Assembly (NCBI RefSeq): GCF_004027225.2
Contig: NC_044277.2
Location: 133,330,057-133,394,056 of the forward strand
DNA: 64,000 bases
Source of the DNA: Strigops habroptila
Lineage: Eukaryota; Chordata; Aves; Psittaciformes; Psittacidae
Direction: 5' to 3'
Within the stretch, counting starts at the first letter, position 1. Each line of letters opens with the position of its first letter. The position numbers were made by a program, and so were the translations under genes. The notes under the pieces are model-generated. The model saw nothing but the letters and a program-made list of their open reading frames with translations. It had not been told where the DNA came from and did no database searches. Below are positions 1 through 10,443 of the stretch, piece after piece.

Positions 1-934
1 AAGGCCAAAAATGTCAGTGTTCACACACACTCACAGACAAGATTGATTCTCTAAGTGGAAATCTGATCCTTTCCCAGGCTCTCCTTGGACTGGAATCAAT
101 AATTACAACTAGCTATATTTAGACCAATGTGTAATACCTGGGATTCAGGATCTGCGGTTCCATATTTATGCAGATTAAATGTTAGTGATGTTGAGTTTCA
201 CCTGGTGGAACTGTTCCCAAAGCCCATGGTAAGACCATGCCATCTGATGCCATGAGACTCTTGGACCCAAATCTATTGGTTGCCTAAAAATCTGTGCAAG
301 AGCCTTCTAAACGAAGACTGAAAGCTCCTTCTGGCTTTGCAGAGACTGCAGCAGTGTCAGGAAGCAAGGGAGGTGGGGGGGCTGATAGGGCATTTCAAGG
401 GAAATATTTTCCTTGCTGGAATTTAGGAAGTTCCAGAGACATTTTTCCCCCACCCCTCGGAGCTGAGATTGCAAAGAGATCCCTGTCAGAGACAACCAAA
501 TGCTTCCACAAGACAAACTATTTTGCACAAAAGGCGTATTTGCTCTTCTGTCTAAGAATAATTGCCACTGAGAGTTTTGCCAAGGACTTTATCATTGGGA
601 CCCAAGTGTTTCCCAGCCCGTGGCCGTGAGCTCTGTACCCCTCTCTGTCACAGCTCCATTCAAACACTGGGTAGTGCTCATCGGTGAACGTTGCTTCTTT
701 GGACTATTGCTGTTGTCCTGGTTTTAAGGAACTTTTGGCACTGCTTGGAGTAAGCCTAAACTATCGAAGTTTATATATAAATAAATATATATTATATTAA
801 AAAAAAGGTGCTGTCACAGTAAGTTTTGGGCTTGAGGTTGTTTGTGTTGTATGCAAAGGTTTTGTGTTTGTTTGTCTGTTTTATTCTGTAAAGCAACCAC
901 CTTCCTTACTGGAAGGAGATAATTTTGTTTTACC

Positions 935-957
935 TTTTTTTTTTTTTTTTTTTTTTT
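935..957 (+). repeat. Poly(T) homopolymer, 23 bp
   Basis: An uninterrupted run of 23 T within the presumed 3' UTR. Such tracts are length-polymorphic and error-prone in assemblies. Confidence 0.9.
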
Positions 958-1167
958 GGTACATAAGTGTAAATACTTGCTGCAGCATTTAATATGTTTA
1001 ATTTTATGTTAAGCTTTTTGTTGCATTGTGAACCCATTATTGTTACAAACGGACAATGAGTTCATTGAAACTGTTCAACTAGGTCAGATTTTTACATCTC
1101 TAGCTAGAAGAGACAGGAATTTTGTGCATTTGTACAAATGTTAATAATATCACCGCAATTCCAATAT

Positions 1168-1173
1168 AATAAA
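1168..1173 (+). terminator. Poly(A) signal AATAAA
   Basis: A canonical AATAAA lies within AATATAATAAAGCAC. A GU-rich element (TCTGGCTGTGTCT, about 1199-1211) follows at the expected distance, which puts cleavage at roughly 1185-1195. It is the best 3'-end candidate in the first 3 kb. AT-rich hexamers around 775-790 could be alternative sites. Confidence 0.55.
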
Positions 1174-1199
1174 GCACTCAAATACAAACAGTTCCAGTA

Positions 1200-4100
1200 G
1201 TCTGGCTGTGTCTATACCCTCGACATTTTACAATATGGATAACTCCTGCAATTAAATCAAGCTACTCTTCATTGATTTCTGTTTTGAGTGGTAACCCCTC
1301 AACTCTCCTGAAATCGGACAAAGACTGCAGTGCTGGGCATCCTTCTACCTGGCAGTAGCAGTGAGGGGCTGTGCAGACCTTACAGCCCACCACTGCCCTC
1401 CAGCAGCTGAGGTGACTTTGCAAGAACAAGTTCTCTGAACCTTTTCCAAGCAGGGAGGCTGTAAAGCCTCAAACAAAAAGGCTTACGTGGTGGAGCCTGA
1501 CATGAGGCCTCTGCATAAGGATGAGACAAGCTGCTATTTTACTTTTCCTTGCAGCTGGAGTGTGCTTATATCAAAATACACTCTATGCTTGTTACTCCGC
1601 CAACCTCGCCTCTTGCCAAAAGCTGCCTGGAAATGGATTTCCTGCTGGGCTAATTAGCTCTAATTGTGATGCCCCTGTTATCTTGCCAACCTCATTTCTC
1701 ACTATAAATTGGTCCAATACAGACCTTGGCACAATAAGGAATAAACTGTAATCTAAAGTTAGTCAGGATGAACCCATCTCTCCAGTAGGGAAGTCAGCTT
1801 TAGATTCATGCAACCTGATGACCTTGCTGGCAGTCCTGGAGCAACGGCCTGACCCCATGGGGTCCAAGACCTGAGAGGTGAAGCCTCAGCCATGGGGACC
1901 AGCCTGCCCACAAGTGCTTGGTACAGGTGTCACGGTCAGACCAACCCTGTGCGGCATGACCATGCTGCTCTCTTGGAGGCCTTGGCACAGGCACAGCTCC
2001 TGCTGCTCTCCCCCTGGTTTTCGAAAGGCTAAATCTAGCCAAGAGCATTCACCCTCCTAAAATGGGTAGGAAAAAGGCAGAGCCATGCCCCTTTTCCTAT
2101 TCTCCCTTTGTAAGAGCTGGAAGACGAGGCAGTGGGCACACACCCTCCTTAAGGGAGTACAGCAGATGTTTTCCCCAAACCTCAAGGCATGGCATTAGCT
2201 GGAGCCATTTCTGAGGCCATATACTCCTGCATCGCCTTTAAAGCAGGGCTGTCATGCCACAGCTTAACCTGTATTCATAGAGCTTGGCTCTTGCCCTGGG
2301 ACCAAATACTGAAAGAGGATCATCATATCTGTAAAAATAGATACCTCTCATGAAGGTTATCACAGGACTATTTTATTGTCCACAGTTATATTTACACCTG
2401 ACAGTATGAGCTAAGCAAGATGTATTCAGGCTGAGCTAACACTGCCCTTTACAGCTGATTCATGGTTTCCCAAACCTGATTGCAATATTTGTTCCTCTTC
2501 CAAGCAGCCCACTGTTACTACTGCTCTCTCTGGGCTGCTCTGGACACCATAACAAAGTTATTACTAGAGAAAAAATGAATCAGTGCAAGCACATGCTCCT
2601 TCCCCTCTCCTCTGCAGGCAGAACTAGATCGAGCTGAGGACACTCTGCATCAAGTGAGAGGGTTGGCCCAGCTTACATCAGTGGGAGCAGTGGTGCAGAA
2701 AGACTCCTTTTCCCTGCCACACCAGCCTCTTGTGCTTGGGCTGGACCCACTTTGCCTCTCAGCTTGCCCCCAGCTTTCTCCCATACCCAGGCTGCAGCCT
2801 CAGCTACTTGCTGTAACAGCACTGAAACTAATGGGCATGTAGCACAGAGTTTGGGAAGGGATAATAAACTAGCACTGAGAGTACTGTATATACCCAAAGG
2901 CATTGGCACAAAGCAGACAGCATAACAGATCAGCAACAGCAATGTGGGGAAAGCAGACACCTCCTCAAAAGAGTGGTGTGGACAAAACAAGATGTAAAGG
3001 GTTGAGAAATTGGAAGCGGACTGGTGGTAAAGAAACTTTTTTGTGGGGGGGATGGAGAAGCAAGCAGACATGAGTTCTTTTTTGTTAGGGTTTGTTTTTA
3101 AAAAATCCTGGAATAGAGGGAACACTGAACGTGCAGGGATGCGAAGCTCTCTGGTATCACACTGCCTTTCAGCATAAATGAACCAAAGAGAGTCTGACGC
3201 CCTCCTGGGGAATCTCCCCACATGAAGCACTTGGGGTCAGTCTCAGAAATGGGGCAGTTGGTTATGCTCCCCTCATCAGCAAGCCTTGCACCCACAGCTC
3301 TAGCAAAGACTTGCAGTACAGACCTACTTCTCAGCTCTCCCTGCCCACCGTGGGGTCAGCATTGCCCGGCTGAAGGCACACAATGGGCCATTTAGAGGGA
3401 AGACCAGTTTTCCTCTCGGCAATACCTACTGGCTGCTGAGGCCCCACTATGGGATTCTCCAGCTCTGCGATTACCCCCAGAATTACCCTGTTGCACCCAC
3501 TTTACAGAAAGATTTTGCAGACATTTGACAACTTGGCCCACAGGGAATAAGCACAATATTAAACACAAAACTTCCTGAGAACCTAGTTTCAGGACAGTCA
3601 AGAAATCAATCAAGTGTCAGAAAGGAGGGATCAAAGTTAAACCAGGATCAGATCAGAGCCAGCAACTGAGAGTTTGGGGCCATTTGCTCAATTATTTTGG
3701 TCTGCTTTATGACTGCAACTGCCCTAACTTCTTTTTGCCTCTGATCTGCCCTGCTTTAACTGGGATGTTTGCTTTAGTGGCTCTAAGCAGGGCGTTAGTG
3801 CTTGCCAATTGTTTAAAACTCTCTGCAGCAGTCTTGAGCACCATTTTTCCTCTAGCCTGCTCTATTCTCCAGTGCAACACAATGCCATAGTATGAGAATG
3901 ACCCCGCAAAGCTGATAAAATATTTAAGACGCGTGTTCTGATTGTGTTAGGTAAGCAAATACCACGAAAGCCCAACCATTAGTGAACCTGATCAGCCCAT
4001 TCCCCCAGGACTTGCCAGCAGAGCAAGCCAGAACAGCCTGAACTAGAAGCAATGGGGCATCTGCCTTGCCCAAAAGAGAGAGGAGCTTGAAGGCGCATTT

Positions 4101-7100
4101 TGCAGAGGCTTGAGGAATTTGCAACCTGTGTGCCTCACTCTAAGCAAATGATAAAGATACAGATTTAGATTTAGGTACAGATATATAGATAGGCAGACAT
4201 AGATTATATACCTACATACAGATGATATACATAGATGCAGATGGTAGAAAAGCGTGCATGTGTGCATGTGTATTTGCATATACAGTGGGTCAGCAGGTGT
4301 TTTCACAGGGCATTGCATTCAGCTGACACCAAGTCAAGTTAAAAGAAAGAAAAATACTTGACATAACTGGCCAGTTCATGTAGGAAATTTGAGTCGAGAA
4401 AAAAATAAAAAAAGGCAGAAACAGATTAGTTTAAATCTGGGGCCCTTTGGATTATAATGGATCACATAGGAAGATGGGAGGACTCTATATCCTTCTTGCA
4501 CTTTCTCTTTTATTTCACTGATCATTTTCATTCTGTTTTATAAGGAAGCTGAGCCAATTCCAGCTTAGTAAAAGTTTTTCTTAGCTTCAAGAAGCTGTGC
4601 TGCAAAGACAATATGTAGCCATGGATGAGAAAAAGGAATCATCTGCAGTGGGACACAGCTGCAGACTTCTGTTATGCAGGATTGTGTTTGGTACCACAAC
4701 ACCGGCCACTGGTTTTGCTTGGGTTTTTCATTGTTGGCATTTTGCTGTAGCTATTCCCTGCACTTTGAGCTAGAAGTTAAATTGTCAGAATTAAAGTTAA
4801 AGCCAGGCAGTTTTCAGCAGCTGAACGGAGAGGATGAGGAAGCAGTAGCTTTACTTTTGTCCTGCTGCAATGGTGTCTTGCCTTTAGAGGCAGTTTTTAT
4901 CATTCAGCTGGAGTAGGTGCAAGCTGCGCTGACTCACACCCCCTTTATGCCTAATTCCCACAATCCTAAACTCATCCCCTAAAATAGCTGAGGGACAATG
5001 TGCCCTTTTCCAAGGTGTTACTGCTACCTCATGGGATGAAGGGGAGGGCTTGCAGGGACATCCACAGCCCCACGTTTCCACAGCAATACAACATGGTAGC
5101 ATCCTGGTCACGCTGGCAACGACATTTGCAGGGGGTCCTGCTGTACTGACCTACTTGCTCTGGTGACTCCTCGCACTGCAGGAGCTGAGCTAAACGAAAG
5201 TCCTGCCACTTGCCTGACTGCTTCTCAAGCCAACCTGACTGACTAAAGCCAGGGAAAAAAAGCAGCAAGAAAGGCATTTATTGCATTGACTGTGTAGCAA
5301 ACCATGGAGATCTGTGAGGGCAAGTGAGTGGGCAGGAGTGAGCAGAGGACAAGGAAGGTGGTGGGGTTGCTGCCCCATTGTCCATGTGAGGTTTATCCAT
5401 CTGAGTGCACTTCCGGTGCTGACCTGCAAGCAAGGCTTCACCCACAGCTCTCCTTCCTCTCCAAAGCCTGCAAAGCCCAACGTAGCTTTAAAACATGACC
5501 TGCTCTCTGCCTTTGAAGAGTCAGCACACCTCATTCTGCAGATAGAGGAAAACCCAAGCTGAAGATTAAAACAATGCTTTTCCCTCCTCTTTTTACAATT
5601 GCTTTCCAGAGCAGAACCCACATTTTTAAATGCTTAGGAAGAGCTTCTGGCATATGTTCATGAGGGCAATTTCCTCTGCTGTGTTATGTCACATGTCACT
5701 CCAGGAGAATCGCACCAAGTCCTTTTTGCAGCAGCAAAACAAGGTACCATTTTGATGCTTCTCACAAAAACATTTCTCCTTCCCTTGCAAGCCCTGGCCA
5801 AGCACAGGAGTGCACACGGCTGAGCCCTGCCGAGGGACGGTGCCACAGGAGGAAGCATGACACCCATGGAGCCCTGGCACTCACAGCTTGTTTCTGGGAT
5901 GGGATAGAGAAAGGCCCATTTTTCCCAATTGGAAATTAAGCCCACTTGGCTTGCTGAAGCCATGGAAGACATCAAGCGCAAGGCAGTCCCTTTTCCAGGA
6001 AAGCTCTGATTCTAACGCGGTATGAGACCAGTAGGATCCCATCAGTGCTGCAACGCAGAGCTCCGTCAGTTGCTGCTGGGCTGATCAGAGCCAGCAGCCC
6101 AGGAGGGGAAGCCAAGGACAGCTTTTAAATGCACGCAGTGGAGAGAGGAATGAAAAATATTAATTTTAAATGGATCGACGCTGGCCTTGGAGCTAGGCAG
6201 GCAAACATCCAAGCCTGTCAGGAGGGAGTAATGAGGGCTTTTAAATTAGATGTGATCACCTATTTGTGGCTGTGCAGTGTTTGCTGTGTATCCCCCGTAC
6301 CTTAGGGAGAACTCCAGACATGTAAGGTTACAAGCGTGCCGTCCATGTACGGGCTCATTCATCAGAGGGTTTTGAGTGCTTCCCAGGCTTTAATTTGGTG
6401 CCTTACTTACCTAGGGATTCAGGTAAATATAATTGTCTTCATTTTTCCCAGCAGCACCCAGAGAGGAACAGACCAACAGAAACCAGGAAACGTTAGCACG
6501 CCCCTCACTTTCCTACCCCTGTTTCCTGCTCTTGCCAACAGCCCGTACATCAGGGCCTCACCAGGAGACTTCAGGCAGGCGAAGCTTTACCTGCCGAAGG
6601 CATATCCTTACAGTCCTCTCTACCCTCAAGGAGAAATGAGCTGTTTTGCTTTCCATTTGTCTTCTTCAAAGCTCTGTCCAAGCTCATCCTCATTAGGAGG
6701 CCATTAAAACACCGATGTTCTTCACATTAAGATTTCCTTTTGGATTAGACGGGAAGATTTTTGTATGCTGTAAAAAGATTCCCCAGTTCTGACATCTCTT
6801 TTTTTATATTTGCCCAGACCAAAAGCTTGTGAGGAACAGGAATGGGAAACCGTATCAGCATTCAAATAAAATGCCACAATCATCCACAGAGGCGAGGGGA
6901 AAGCCCTGCAGTCTCATTAGCCAAACTTGCACATGGTTCTAATCAAACGGGTGGGAGGGAAACATTCCCTTGGCCACGGATACCACCGATTTTTTCCTTA
7001 GGTTCCAATTCTGTAACTCTTATTCATCCAAAGATAAACGGGCTTTTCAGGCAGGGAAAGAGGGCTTTGGGACCGGGCTCTAAGGCTTTTCATGTATTCA

Positions 7101-8550
7101 GTTGTCACTTGCCTTTTACATTCAAATTCTGATGGGTCAGACTTCCTAGACGGTGTCTTTCAACACCTAATAACTCACCCAGCAAGCTCCAGTGCTAATA
7201 CAGACGTCTTCTTATCAAGCTTGAAACACAGGGCTTGGGGGATTATTTTAAAGACGCTTTTTTGGTGCTTTCTTCCTCTACGTTTACACCAAGTCCTTCA
7301 CAAGGATTATTTATGTGGCATTTCTTTCCCATTACACAGTTGAAAATATCACCTGTTTCAGCAGGAGATTTCTGGGGTGAGTGCAGGAATATTTTGAGGA
7401 ATTTAGTCATTGCCATTTGCTCATGGAAAATCTAGTAAGCAAAGTGGGGGTTTTTTTAAACCACAATAAATTTTATATTTGTTACTGCTGGATTCCCATT
7501 AAATGCATTAATTACAGGAATGTTTAATGAAGCAAATAAAAAAATATTATGTATAGAGCACTGTGAAAAACAAGGTATTCAGCAGCGTGCGCTCCTATAT
7601 ACTCTTAATAAAAGACCTTACCTTCAGGTAAAAACCCAATAAAATATGCCATAACGTGCTGTGGGACCCACCGTTGATTTACAATGCATTACTCCTCCAG
7701 CAGTAAGCAACTTTTGCACAATGCACAGCAAGCTTTTATATATTTATATATAAGGCCTTTTTTTTCTTGTAACAAAGATTTCCTGAATTTCCCCTGAGCA
7801 TATTCAGTTTCTAAAAGTTCTTTGTTTTGCTCCACTGTAGTTGTTGCAATAAAGGCAGCAATCTCCTTCCTGATTGGCACTTGTGATATTAAAATTACAA
7901 AAACGTGGGAATCAAGATCACAATGCTTTATATACAAATATTCCTCTGTACACTCTATGAGACCAAATGCAACGTGTGTTGCTAATATCTGGCATTTTGC
8001 AAATCCATAGCACATTGGGCGAGGTCTAGAAATACATGGCGAAATTATCGTAAAGCCCTGGTTTCTAATTCCTCCAAGGACCTATAAATGAGTAACATTT
8101 AAAATAAGTTCATACACCTTCTGTTCCCCAAATTTAAATGACGAGCATGTAAAACCCATACCAGCAAGTTCCATGTAACCGCCAAGAAACTTAAATTGCA
8201 CATAACATGATGAACATGGTTTGAAGTCCTTGAAGAAATAAAGGAGGATTCCTTGAAATGCACTTGCCAATCCTTCGCATGCCATCAAAGACTGTTTTTT
8301 CAAGCACGATGTAATGTCTCATGATATAATGGAACAGTTCTCGGTGTTCCCTATTAGTCACACTGATTATTATAGTTGGCACAGGGTCCTCTCCACGTTC
8401 GCTCCTCAGAGGTACTTTTGCTCTCCCATTCCCACTCACTCCACTATAAAATCCCCCAGTTTTAAAAGGGCCCCTTCTGCCTCGGCTTCACCTGTAAAAA
8501 CGGGCAGGGAACATGCAAGACCCTCGCCCTGCAAATGCGCACACACATAA
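1200..8550. other. Intergenic, no supported gene
   Basis: I see no gene, RNA gene or intact mobile element. The open frames here (for example minus 2673-3230 and minus 5190-5621) lack any domain and overlap equally long frames on other strands. Several sub-stretches (about 1640-1745, 6120-6270, 6700-7130 and 7440-7560) have clustered TAATTA/ATTTAAAT-type motifs and non-repetitive composition, and could be conserved non-coding elements. That is inference without alignment. Confidence 0.6.
4153..4245 (+). repeat. Degenerate GATA/AGAT-type microsatellite
   Basis: Repeated GATA, AGAT and ACAGAT words, with TATATAGATAGGCAGACATAG in the middle, form a decayed tetranucleotide-like tract. The open frame across it on the minus strand is low-complexity and not coding. 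Confidence 0.65.
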
Positions 8551-9160
8551 AATCATAGAATCGTAGAATCACAGAATGGTTTGGGTTGGAAAAGACCTTC
8601 AAAGGTCATCTAGTCCAATCCCCCTGCAATGAGCAGGGACATCTTCTAGATCAAGTTGTCCAGAACCACATCCAGCCTGGCCTTGAATGTCTCCAGGGAC
8701 TGCGCATCTACAACCTCTCTGGGCAACCTGTGACAGTGTTTTACCATCCTCATTGTAAAGAATTTCTTCCTCATGCCCAGCCTGAATGTCCCCTCTTTTA
8801 GTTTAAAACCATTACCCCTCATCCTATAGCAACGGGCCCCACTAAAAAGCCTCTCCCCATCTTTATTATAGGCCCCTTTTAGACATTGGAAGCTGCTCTA
8901 AGATCTTTCTGGAACTTTCTCTTCTCCCGGATGAACAACCCCAACTCTCAGCCTTTTCTCATAGGAAAGGTGCTCCAGCCCTCTGATCATTTTTGTGGTT
9001 CTCCTCTGGTCCCTCTCCAACAGGTCCATGTCTTTCCTATGCTGAGGACTCCAGAGCTGAACAGAGTGCTGCAGGTGGGGTCTCACCAGAGCAAAGCAGA
9101 GCAGAGCAGAGCAAAGAGGCAGAATCACCTCCCTTAACCTGCTTGCCACATGCTGAATCC
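8551..9160 (-). mobile_element. CR1 LINE, 5'-truncated, minus orientation
   Basis: It begins with the reverse complement of the CR1 3' end (AATCATAGAATCGTAGAATC) and the usual GGTTTGGGTTGGAAAAGACC block. On the minus strand it then encodes a remnant of the end of CR1 ORF2 reverse transcriptase. The minus frame through 8898-9488 contains the typical LVRPHLQHSVQLWSPQ and [20 protein letters not shown] words, then runs out of the element. Similarity fades near 9155, so the 5' end is truncated. The element is non-functional. No target-site duplication is expected for CR1. Confidence 0.9.
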
Positions 9161-9459
9161 TGCAGTGGTTCACTCCCATATGCACACACGGATATGCAGG
9201 ACTGTGGCCCACAAGTAGAGTAAGTGCAAGAGATTTAGAGGGGGAAAAACACCTCTCTGCTTGTCTTGGACACCTGAGAGGGGTCTGCTTTGCACACAGT
9301 GAGTGTCTCCTGTGTCTGCACGTTGGGGCAGCAGAGCAGGGAGAAGTTTCTCTGCCTTCCTCCAGCTTCCCCATGGGCACCGCAAAGGGCTTTGCCACCT
9401 GCGTCCAAGCCCTCAGGCCGACAGCGAGTGTGAGCACCCCTAGACCCTGCTGGACCCTC

Positions 9460-9990
9460 CCTGCCGCCAGCCCAGCCCCGGCGGGCACAAGCTCCGCTCC
9501 CGCTCAGGACAAGCAGGCGGGTGCCCGAGGACAAACGCGGCGAGCCCCAGGTTCGGCAGATGCGTTAGCTCGGACAGGCAGCCCAGCATCCCCGCACCGC
9601 CCGAGCGAACCCGGTGCGGCCGTCACAGACAGGGCTTGACCCCGGGCCGGCGCGGCCGCACCGGTGCTCGATGACCAGGCTGAACCCACGCTATCCGGGA
9701 GCGGCCGCGACCGGCTGCGGCACGGCAGGGCTGGGCGGGCGTCGCTGTTCGCAGCGGGATGCGGTGGTAGTGCTAGGCTTGGTATGGCACGGCTCGGCTC
9801 GGCTCGGCTCGGCTCTGCATAGCATGGCACGGCACGGCTTGGCTTGGCTTGACTAGCTCGGCTCTGCATGGCTCGGCTCGGCTCGGCGCGGTGCGTTCCC
9901 AGTCCGGCCGTGCCCCCCTGTGGCGCACCCGGGAAGCTCAGGCGGCCGGCGCCGCTTGGCACCGGGCAACCCGGACGTGGGTCGCTATCA
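9460..9990. promoter_or_regulatory. Orphan CpG island
   Basis: GC and CpG density rise abruptly against an AT-rich surround. Two NotI octamers (GCGGCCGC) occur at 9652-9659 and 9701-9708, with many CGG, CCGG and GCGC words between 9470 and 9770. The right part merges into a GGCTC pentamer repeat. No gene start can be assigned: the open frames on both strands (for example minus 9504-9962) are compositional and include the repeat. It may be the promoter of an unannotated transcript, a distal regulatory island, or simply a GC-rich repeat island. Confidence 0.6.
9776..9893 (+). repeat. GGCTC/GGCAC/GGCTT pentanucleotide repeat
   Basis: About 23 imperfect 5-bp units, including five consecutive GGCTC units at about 9791-9815 and runs of GGCTT and GGCTC further right, interrupted by GCATGG-type units. 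On the minus strand it translates into a low-complexity S-R-A-E-P repeat, which should not be read as a protein. Confidence 0.9.
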
Positions 9991-10369
9991 AAGCGGTGGT
10001 GCTGTTTTTCCTTCCTGCCCTTACATAGGTGGCTACAGGACTACTGTCCCCTGATCTGATACGGTTGAAAATTAACTCATCCGGCCCCAGCAAAATCGCC
10101 ACCAATTCCTGACATGGCATGGACTTGTTTCCTAACCATGTCAGGCAACACCGTGAGTGCACAGTCACTGGGCATCACACAAGGACAAAACAGTGCAATA
10201 GTTTTTTTGCAGGAACAGGGAACAGTGTTCATCAGTTCAGTGAGCAGTGATGCTGTCCCGATGCACATAATGGCCATCTTTCCTCAGGGCCACTCTGTTC
10301 TCTGTTAGACAGCATGGAAAACCACCATGGGCTTAACAGGCTGGCATCTTGCTCTTCCCGAAGTGCTAT

Positions 10370-10443
10370 GGGAAGGGAAGGGAAGGGAAGGGAAGGGAAG
10401 GGAAGGGAAGGGAAGGGAAGGGAAGGGAAGGGAAGGGAAGGGA
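10370..10443 (+). repeat. (GGGAA)n microsatellite
   Basis: A nearly perfect 5-bp repeat of about 14-15 units. Because the unit is not a multiple of three, it opens several frames on both strands (GREGK or FPSLP repeats), which are artefacts. Purine-only strand asymmetry makes it a possible triplex-forming tract. Confidence 0.97.

Larger units (their letters stand above)
1..1190 (+). other. CREB5: Probable 3' UTR end of an upstream plus-strand gene (likely CREB5)
   Basis: No coding exon is visible here. The stretch is AT-rich in its second half, has a 23-T run at 935-957, a TATATAAATAAATATATATT-type segment near 770-795, and ends in an AATAAA at 1168-1173 followed by a TG-rich stretch near 1199-1212. 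This is how a vertebrate 3' UTR terminus looks on the plus strand. Assignment to CREB5 is inference from gene order: in mammals and birds CREB5 lies next to TRIL and is transcribed towards it, and TRIL is on the minus strand in this window. The short open frame at 294-629 has no recognisable domain and is probably chance. The 3' UTR reading is moderately sure; the gene name rests on synteny only. Confidence 0.45.

Noticed and set aside
294-629. 111-codon plus frame in the presumed 3' UTR
   Set aside because: No similarity to a CREB5 C-terminal exon (no bZIP leucine heptads) and no other domain.
2673-3230. 185-codon minus-strand frame
   Set aside because: No domain, no neighbour exon and no codon bias I can see. 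It overlaps other open frames and is likely chance.
5190-5621. 143-codon minus-strand frame
   Set aside because: No domain. A plus-strand frame of 82 codons lies opposite, as expected for a stop-poor stretch.
9504-9962. 152-codon minus frame with S-R-A-E-P repeats
   Set aside because: The repeat part comes from the GGCTC pentamer tract and the rest from CpG-island composition.
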